Shown here one piece after another: positions 55,759 to 64,000 of a stretch of DNA of 64,000 nt. Source of the DNA: Knoxdaviesia capensis (lineage: Eukaryota; Ascomycota; Sordariomycetes; Microascales; Gondwanamycetaceae); assembly GCA_001510575.1 (NCBI GenBank), contig LNGK01000003.1, forward strand, positions 673,755 to 737,754. The letters run 5' to 3'. Below the pieces are notes generated by a model, which had not been told where the DNA came from, ran no database searches, and saw nothing but the letters and a program-made list of their open reading frames with translations. Position numbers and translations under genes: made by a program. Every line of letters starts with the position of its first letter. Position 1 is the stretch's first letter.

Positions 55759-58700
55759 TGTGGTGTCTCAGCCTGTCAACTATCTGCGTGATGTCATCGT
55801 GAGTCCGTCATTCGGCATCTTCACCGACTCAACACTCTCCGGCTACCGTGCTACCATTCTCGCCTGTTCTCATGCCCACAGTCCGTGCCAATCACTCGGA
55901 CTCCTCTCCAGGATGTTCAAGTTTCTAAGCTTCGCCATCTTCTCGCCGGTCGATCCTCAGCTCTACGTCTCGGCAGTCTACCCTCAGCGATAGGTGGGTG
56001 GCGGTGGTGTTTCTTCCCAGCATCATCCCTCCAGGAGTTTTCACCGACAGTCCGGATACACGGCCACCGACGCCGACGACGCGGTTGGGGCAGATACGAC
56101 GTCCGGTCCACTAAACCACCACTTCCCAAAAAAGAAGATAAATAAAATAAAATAACAAAACCACCAGAGGCAAGCTCGTTACGATGAAATGCCCCTCTTT
56201 CTCCCCCTTCCGCCCCCCATCAGCTAGAAAAACTAGACACTGACAAGTCTGTGCGCCCGCCTAGACGGAGTGGGTTCATGCACAAGCTGCCGGCACTACA
56301 GGTCAAGTGACTGCATAAGGGCGGTCGACCGGACATCTGGCATACGCCGGTACCTCTGTATGGTGGTATGTGTCGATGGACAGGAGCCAGAGAGTCCGCC
56401 GGGGGCGTCGGCTGGCGGCGGTGCAACAGAGGCAATCTGCTGGTGGCTCTGGTGGGTGTTGGACAGACAGAGTTTGAGACACGAAAACAGCGGGAGGGCA
56501 GACGGAGAGAGTGTCCCTGTCAGCCGCGAAAGCGACGATCTTGGGAGCATCCGCAAGAAGAAGAAAGCACGGTAGGGAGAGACACAAAGCAAACGGCGCT
56601 ATTGCCTCGTCTGCCGTGCTTCCTTTTGCTCTCGCCTCCTCTCTCCGTCAGCCCGTCGACCAAAAGCGTCCTCTTCAGCTGGCGAAAGCTATCTCCCCCT
56701 CCGCAGAAAAAAAACCGGGGCCCGCCGCGTCCGCGATACCTCGTCTCTCGTCTTGTGGGCAGCAGACAGGCGCACGCAACGGGCGAACCACCAATCTTCC
56801 CCTCGACAGTCGGTCATCTTGCCAAGCCCTCCGCTAAATCCTGTGACGCTTTCGCCACATGCTCGCAGAACCACAGCCAACGAAGGTGAGGGTGGTGGTG
56901 GGTGGTTGGCGCGCACCGAGGCGCACTGCGTTCACCGACTGTTCACGAACAGCGATGTTCCCTGCAGCGCAGGTCTTCACGCTTGGGTTTTTTTTTTCTC
57001 GCCAGCCCGCCAGCCCGCCTCACAGCGGAGCTGACAGCCCATAAAAAAGCCATCTTAAACGGGCTCATCTTCGTCTAGGGGCAGCAAATGAAAGAGCTCG
57101 CGTTTGCGTGTGTGTCTGGTAGGGAGGGGTTGGTTGCGGCGTTGCCTATTCTTTCCTATTTCCCTGGTGAGCACGACATACGCATCACAATGCAGTGCTG
57201 GGAGGAACGAAGTCTGCCGGTCTGCGGAATCAGTGGACAACACACGCACTGCACGATGACGCGCTGGTGCTGGTTTTTTTTTGTCTCTGGTGGACGAGAG
57301 CCAGACAGATAAGTCAGTGGTGAGTCGCGAACCCCGCGGCGACGGAGGCATCACGGCGAAAACGGGCAGAACTGCCACACACACACACACACACACACCG
57401 TGATCCCCTCTTAGCCCAGCACGATTCGTCCCTAGCAGACACCGATAGGTCAGTCTCCAGAAGCTGAACCAGCCGCGGTTTTCTGTCCTCGCTGTAGTTT
57501 CCATCCATGCAAGAAGGAAGAAACTCGTTGAAGCGATAAAGCCAGAGAGAGGGGGGAGAAGGGGGAGAGAGCACATGAACCCAGAGCACATCGCTCTGTC
57601 TGTAGCTCGATTGACCTGTCACTGATTTGCACACCAGGGTCCTGCCCGGCGGGAAATATGTGCTGGCCAGGGACGCCCGTGCATGCCATCGTCCCCGGCT
57701 CCCCGTATCGGCAATCACAGTGACCCAGTCCAGCAAATCGGCCTTTTATCACGTCGAGTCCCAGCAGATCCTCCGATGTTTGTCTTCCGGCCGTCGAGTG
57801 TGTCCTGGTCCCCTGGTGACTTCACTTCACACAAAAGAAGTCACCTCCCCCATCCATGCTGCTATCACACTGCGAGCCGCCGCTGCATTAGGCCTGGTGC
57901 TGGGGATCCACAGTCCCGTTTAGGAGAGGAATCGTGGGACGTACTCTCTGTGAGTTGGCGGGGGAACATGTTCTGCGGTCGCTGTATCTTGTCGGTGCAT
58001 TAGGTTTGTCGCTGGCTCTCGGCTGGGGATCCGAGTCAAGCAAGTTGGCTATCCGGCTCTGTCTCCTTTATCCTGCTTGTTCGTCACAATTCACACAGCA
58101 CCACACCACTCTCTACCAACGGAGAATACCTTTCTCAGTTCTCGCCCAGACTTCTCTCTCAAGGCCAAGAACGCGCGTACTGTAACTAGCTCTCTGGTGT
58201 CCAAAAACAGGTTCGATCTGCACTCCGGAGGCACGTCCTCCCCATTCTAAACACAAAAAAAACCGACACATCACAACCTGCAAAGCCACCACCTCAGGGA
58301 ATCCATCCCGTCCAGTGGTTCCACGTATTCACACCTGCCGAGGCGCTCCAACACCGTCCGCCGAGTGTGTGCGTCCCGTCGACAGTGGCCTGTCCCGCGG
58401 AAAAAAACTGGTGGTTTTTTTTTTTTTTGGTCTGTATCTCCTGCGGCCGCGGACGAGGGGACGCAAACACCTCAGTTTCCATAAGAGAGACGCCGAGCCC
58501 GTCGCATTTGGTGACGTGCTGTGATGTAGCCCAACCCAAGCCTGCGCCAGGAAATTGCAACGGCACATCGCTCAGTGCGCACTCTTAGCCTACGTGGGGG
58601 GGCCTTATTACTGCTTGTTCCAACTTACTGCATGTGCAGCCTGGCCGCCATTATCAGAACCGCAAGCCCAGCATATTTGGAGTGCCAGAGACCACGGTAC

Positions 58701-59800
58701 GGCACTCAAACCTGCGCCCGTCCACTGCGCATGCTGGTCGCTGCCAGTGCGACATTCCCGCGCAATACACCCAACCGTGGTGTGATAGCGGGCACAGATG
58801 TGATGTCTCAGAAAAAAATCAAGACGCCAGGAAAAACCACACTGCGTAGGTCCCCCCGTTCCCCGACCGGTTCATATAAGAAGTGCCCGGTACAATACGC
58901 CCGCGTCTGGAATAGATTCGAAAGGGGGCCGGACACCACCAGAATAACCCGAAAACCTGACCTGTCTCCTTTTCTCTTTCCGGGCCCTCTTGTCGTCAGA
59001 GATCCCTCCGAAAGAGCCCCGGATGTGCACTTATTACTCGCACTCTCAACAGCCATCTCGAAGCAACATATCACGTCTCCAAGCCCCGATAAGAAACCAC
59101 CACTTTATCCAAAGTGAGCAACTGAAGAGTTCTCCTCCAACATCCTCCCGAGCGTGGGATGAACCCCGCAAAAAAACAAAACGCACCGGACAATATCCCT
59201 CCATCGCTTCGATTGAACCATACAAAGTAGATTAAACCACATAGTGCGAACTTCAGTGTGGGGAGCATTGCCCATTTCTACCCACACCTGCACCACCAGG
59301 CACTTATACTGGCAGTATTCTGGCTTGTGAGCCGCCCCCCGGCAAAGTGGCTTGATTATCGTATGGCCTGGCCATCCACCCCGCGATACCGCAGTGCTTG
59401 AACGAGCACGACGAACAGCAGACAGACACACGGCACTCGTATACGTGGTGCGATCGGCTTCCACCTTCAAGTGATCGTTGATTCTTCTGATGACATGTCG
59501 TCTATCCGTGAAATTCTCTCTTGGAAGGAGCGGCCAATTAAGCTCTTTCCTTCGTCGGTCGCTCCTTCCTGTAGTTCTTTATGCTTTTCTTCTGGCCGGG
59601 TTCCATTTTCGTTCTTCCCATTCCAGTGAGTTTTCCGGCCTGCTTCTAGAGCTTCCCTGGCGCACTCGAATAAGGAAGGTGCACAACCCAAACCCTAAGA
59701 GCCAACGATATATCTCAAACCCCCCTCACTCCTCGCTTGCTTCCTCTCGCACAGTCGAAGAGAAAAAAAAAAACCCCCCCATTTCTGCCCCGTTCCGAGA
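55165..59800. other. Gene-free region rich in simple repeats
   Basis: The first 600 bp are the T-rich 3' flank of the preceding gene. Further right are a joined (CT)n(GT)n tract at 55710-55762, A/T-rich AATAAAATAA near 56140, a (CA)n run near 57376-57398, a T14 run near 58425, and a C/T-rich stretch 59500-59760 with a telomere-like sequence AACCCAAACCCTAA at 59685-59698. Frames up to 180 codons show no recognisable domain. Confidence 0.6.
55710..55762. repeat. Compound (CT)n(GT)n microsatellite
   Basis: About 15 CT units switch directly to about 11 GT units. Confidence 0.9.
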
Positions 59801-59843
59801 ATGCAGGGTTACAACTTACAACAACAACAACAACAACAACAAG
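59801..59843 (+). CDS. Candidate first exon of a Q-rich protein, rest not found
   Basis: The ATG at 59801 begins MQGYNL followed by eight Gln from a CAA repeat, ending at a consensus GTACGT donor (59844) in phase 1. It is preceded by the same signature seen before real genes here: a C/T-rich leader and a telomere-like box about 110 bp upstream. No convincing downstream exon was found up to 64000; reading through the donor gives a 190-codon frame with no domain. It may be the first exon of a gene with a long intron, or chance around a microsatellite. Confidence 0.25.
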
Positions 59844-62800
59844 GTACGTACTCGTCCATGGGACTAGAGCAAGCGTGCGTGCGTGTGTGCGTGCGCGATC
59901 CTACATATCCAGCAGTAGTTCCTGTACCGCACGCGGAGGCGGATGCCAAAACAGGTCCGGTACACGATGCACCCTCGGATTTCAATGTGGGATATTTGCC
60001 TTCGCTGGGTGCTCGGCGTTCGTTTAGCCAATTTCCTCGCAGCCGATTCGTCGAGAGCGAGACAGCAGACAGACCGTCCCGGGGTATTCTTATTTTATAT
60101 GTTATGAAAGTGTGCCTCCTCCTGGTGTTTTCTTTTCCCGGACCCCACGGACGTCGGGGCTGCTTGTTCCCTGTTATTGGCGACCTTGGGGCACTATATC
60201 GGCTTCATGTGCCTCTCAAATATACCAATCAACGTGCAGGCGGCGTACCACTCTCCCATCGGCCGCGCACTACAGCGGCCGTCTCATGGGCCCTCGTCTC
60301 AAGCTATACGCGAACCCAAGCCATCGTCGTTTCTGGTCTGTTCCACACGTTGGACTTTCGGACAAGTCGCTAATTTTCTCCGTGTTGAGGATTCCCTATC
60401 TCTCGATAACGACGACGAAGGTAAAAAAAAAGAGACCGCCGTCGGTGGCTTGTGGAAGACTGCCTGCGCCCAGAGACCCAATATCACCGCCCTGCTATTA
60501 CCTCCCGCTTGCGCTCTTGCGGTTTAGCCTGGACAGCCGCCGGCATGCCATGCATCTGCACGGTGGTGAGCGTGCGTGCGTGCGTGCGAGCGTGCGCCTG
60601 CGACCAAAGAGGCCCAGCAGCCGCAGCTCGCCCACTGTCTGCTCTGCTGCTCTGCACTTGTCAGAAAAGAAACAGAAAGAAGGACCCTCTTATCTCGCCG
60701 TCTCCCCTCTCTCAGTGCTCTGGGTCTCCGCAACCGCAGAACCCTCCCCAGTTTTTGATGGCTATCAATCCACACCCCTAACTCTGGGTATAATCATGGG
60801 ATGCTATACATGCAGTATCTCTCCCCTCTCGTCTTGGAATTTCCTCGTAGCAAATACCTTTTCTTCTTTTTTTTTTGTCTTTTTTTTTTTGTTTGGGGTG
60901 TAGGGCGATCAAGGGGGGAAGACGATGACGGGCTCGTCCCACGAGGGAGACACTTCCTGCACACGCCTGTGGTCAGCGAAAGCCCAGCAATTGGCAAATA
61001 GAGCAACGCGGGCTTATCAGCTGCACCACGCATGGGGAGATTAGGAGCCGCCAAGCAAGCAAAGCTGACAGAGCCCCCTTCGTCCAAGACAGAAGAAGGG
61101 GGACACAGGCACAGAAGAAGAAAAGAAAAAAAGGGGCAATTGGATTGTGGAACACTCGTTCTGGGGGACCACACAAGGCCCGCGCCGACGTTAGGCCACG
61201 CCTGGGAAGACAGGACAGGATAGACGGCACAAACAAAGCCGCAGGGCCTGTTCTGGTGGATGATGGACTGCGGTAGCTCCCTTGTGCCCACAATCTGAGC
61301 GATGGCCCTTTTTTTTGCGTGCTCCTCCTCGCCCGGTTGCATTCCACCACCACCCGACCTGCATGCAAAGCACAAGAGAGACGAGAGACGCAGGGTGCGC
61401 CGAGTGGTCCCTGCGCTCTCTCGTCTCCTCGACCAGTGCTGTGCTGTCACTTTTCGCAGCCAAGGAAGGGCGCGAAAACACGGGGGGAGACCCTCCAGCT
61501 TCCACCGTCGTGCCTCGGGTTCGAGGGACCGGAATGCATTTCCTTTCAGTTGCAGACTTGCAGCTGCAGTTGCAGTTGCAGCACCCACCCACGCTCCCCA
61601 GCCATCGTCGGATGTGTTTGCTCGCATCACGAGAGCTGCCTTCCCTTCAATTCACGCACTCACATCCTCAGCCCGCAGCCGAAACCCAATCACAGCCTGC
61701 AGCAACCACAAGCAATGCGCAGTAAAGCAAACAAATCAGTACACACACACACACACACGAAAGCAAGACAAAAACACCGCACAGCAGCCGTTCCGCGCAG
61801 CATCACTTGGAGGAATATGCAACTCCTCACCCCAACCGGCCCTCCCGCGGATCACGACGACGTGCATCCGGCGAGGGGGGAAGGATGGGGGTGATAAGTG
61901 ATAGCAGGAAGGACAGAAAAAGAAAAAAGAAAACCAGGGCCCCGAGCAACGAAGATAGGAGCAAGCAGCCAGTCCAGCGGGATTTCCGCATTCCTCTCCT
62001 CTTGTGCTGTCTCGGTATCTGAGTGTGAGTCTGTCCTCGATTCTCTCTCGACACCAAATGCAGAGCCCTCGCCCTCGGTAAAGTCTTATATATGTCGTAT
62101 GCTATATATATCCACGAGAAGTGGAAGGAAGGATCACCACGCCGTCCTTTCCCTCCTCCGTTCGTTCCTTCCTGGTCGGGAAATATTCCTAGCGGAGTTG
62201 CACCACCTCACGTAAGTGATCGAAATAGCAGGAGCGACCAGTGGTCCGTCCGAACCTGCTCCGATGCCGCCGTGTCTAATTTCTGTGGAGAGTCTATTGG
62301 GACTTCACGTAGGGAATCCGGGATAACACAAAAGGAGACCGCAAAACACATAAAAAAGGGGTCCTTCTCCGGTCTTTTCTCTCTCTCTCATCTCTCTCAT
62401 CTCTCCCCGTTCCCTCGCTGCATCTCTCTGTCTCTCGCAAAGCAAGTGAGACAGTGTGACGAGAACAGCATCCCGCAAAACGCCCCCTCCGTCAAACACT
62501 CCGCCAGCCGAACAAAAAAGTATGCACCTCAAAGCCCCAGAAACCCACGCAACCCAACCCAAACTCACAGGATTTGGAGACACAGAGAGCGAGAGCGAGA
62601 GAAAATAAAAAGGTGTGGGTGGTGGCCGATCCAACAGCATGAGAAATAAGCCACCAAACCAGGACAAGAAGAAAAAGAAAAAAAAACGACAGGGAACACC
62701 ATTTCGGACCTGTCACATTTCATGTGGCGTCCCAGTCTCTTTCTCTCGCCCACCAGCTGCCGTTCCGTGGAACCAAGGCGACACTTATTGGTCATTCTCG

Positions 62801-63051
62801 AAATTATCTTCCCTCCGCCATACTGGTTTCTCTTCCCTGCGACTTTACCTGTGTGCAAATTATATCCAGGGTGGGTTGCATTTTGTCGTTTCGTTCTCTT
62901 TGAGCCCGGTCTCCGCATGCTGTGTCTCTCTCTCTCTCTGTGTCTCTGTCTCCCTCCCTCTTCTCTCCTCGAGTCTGCGTCTCCCCCTCACTCCCGGAAT
63001 TTTGTGGCGCTGTCTCATGCATCTTCGGCCATGCCCATTCTCGCTGCGTTA

Positions 63052-63082
<31 letters not shown>

Positions 63083-63243
63083 TGGTGTCGTCGCCCTGCA
63101 TCATCTCTCCCCCGGTCCTTCACTTGCTGTCCTCCCTGGCAACAGATTGTCGCTTCTCCCCTCGAGAAATTCCCATCTCGTGTTTCTTGTGTCCATCACA
63201 AACAGTTTCCTCCCCCCGTTTCACTTGCATGTTCTCTTCCACC

Positions 63244-63274
<31 letters not shown>

Positions 63275-64000
63275 CCCCCTTCGCTAACTATTCCCTAACC
63301 AATCTCGGTATCAAAAACAACTTCGTAGTCTGCAGTCTGTACTACGCCACCAAAACTGCTCGCCTCACCCATGCCTCCATCTCGAATTCCTTTTTGTTGC
63401 ACCACCCCCTCCTTCACACCTTTCTTTTTCTTTTTCCGCTTTCTTTCTTTCCTTCTTTTCTTTGGTGGGACGTCTGCAGATGAAAAGATATATCGAGTAC
63501 AGTACTCCAAAATTGCACCTGCCAAGCCGCCGGCCGCCTCCCATAATCAGAAAGCAATGCCTAACTTTGGCGGGTTCTCGTACGATCGATTTTCTCATGC
63601 CCGGGGCGAGGGGACGTGCATATTCCATTATATATGCGGTTCAGGGCTTGTCTGTTGGGCTGGCTGGCGCAATCAAGTTCCACTCTGGAGCAGACTTCTG
63701 TGGGCACCCTCTTCTAAGCCTCCGTATGTAATGCCAGACATGTTGTTAGTGGAAGCACATAATTGTGATAGGCGTTCGTTCGTCGCTTACCTGTCCGGGC
63801 ACTTGCATGTTCGTTCTCAATCACAGCGGAGCCAGCAAGTCAGTGTGTGTGTGTGTGGTAAGACAATCAGCAAAAGCCCATGCATAATCCCCCTCAGAGA
63901 AGCCGGTCCAAGAGAGACAGACACTAAGCCAGAAACCAAAGTCCACAGAAGGGAGCGATCGATAAGGACAGACCGGCCCCAATGTCAGAGGCGGAATCAA
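59844..64000. other. Right-end region without supported genes
   Basis: It contains homopolymer T runs (60870-60890), (CA)n runs at about 61740 and 63248-63272, a (GTC)n run at 63056-63081 and GT repeats near 63845. A C/T-rich block covers about 62360-63470 on the plus strand, resembling the leaders before genes in this window, so a plus-strand gene may begin just beyond 64000. Minus frame 60794-61630 (278 codons) and plus frame 62722-63483 (253 codons) are built from the low-complexity DNA. Confidence 0.55.

Noticed and set aside
60794..61630. 278-codon minus-strand reading frame
   Set aside because: Crosses poly-A/T runs and other low-complexity DNA, has Cys/Trp/Arg-rich composition and no domain or leader signature.
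62722..63483. 253-codon plus-strand hydrophobic frame
   Set aside because: Arises from a C/T-rich tract (L, S, P, F runs) with (GTC)n and (CA)n microsatellites; more likely a leader or spacer than a membrane protein.

Overview
The window looks like nuclear DNA of a filamentous ascomycete (Pezizomycotina; I cannot place it lower with confidence). Genes are GC-rich. They are interrupted by short introns, mostly 65-125 nt, with GT donors, CTAAC-type branch points and YAG acceptors. Long pyrimidine-rich leaders precede many start codons. No tRNA, rRNA, CRISPR array or bacterial-type operon was seen.

Layout. 1-4.4 kb is repeat-rich and degraded: a 31-bp tandem repeat at the very left edge, two fragments of fungal non-LTR (Tad-like LINE) retroelements in opposite orientations, and a G-rich tract. 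4.4-15.6 kb holds three consecutive plus-strand genes. Two encode proteins I do not recognise; both are S/T/P-rich, and one has an in-frame TAG that is either an unusual intron end or a real stop. The third encodes a divergent Reb1/TTF1-type Myb protein with a proline-rich repeat region and a 9-bp minisatellite filling one intron. From about 17.9 kb onward the window carries conserved housekeeping genes: a full-length ABCG transporter of the YOL075C type (-), allantoinase (-), mitochondrial polyprenyl diphosphate synthase COQ1 (-) divergent from a Vma12-like V-ATPase assembly factor (+), an Eco1-like zinc-finger/PIP-box protein without an acetyltransferase domain (+), phosphoketolase (+), an LRR-like protein (+), FEN1/Rad27 with a 5-nt microexon (+), a cytochrome b5-acyl-CoA dehydrogenase fusion (+), a small tail-anchored unknown protein (+), and an acidic low-complexity protein (+).

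The right 8.8 kb (55.2-64.0 kb) and several 2-4 kb gaps show no convincing coding sequence. They hold microsatellites, homopolymer runs, pyrimidine tracts and a few telomere-like boxes (AACCCTAA). The genes do not form one pathway. Themes that recur are chromosome maintenance (FEN1, the Eco1-like protein, the Reb1-like protein) and organelle or lipid metabolism (COQ1, the b5-acyl-CoA dehydrogenase, phosphoketolase). Exon boundaries were worked out by hand from splice signals and reading-frame phase, so all are predictions.
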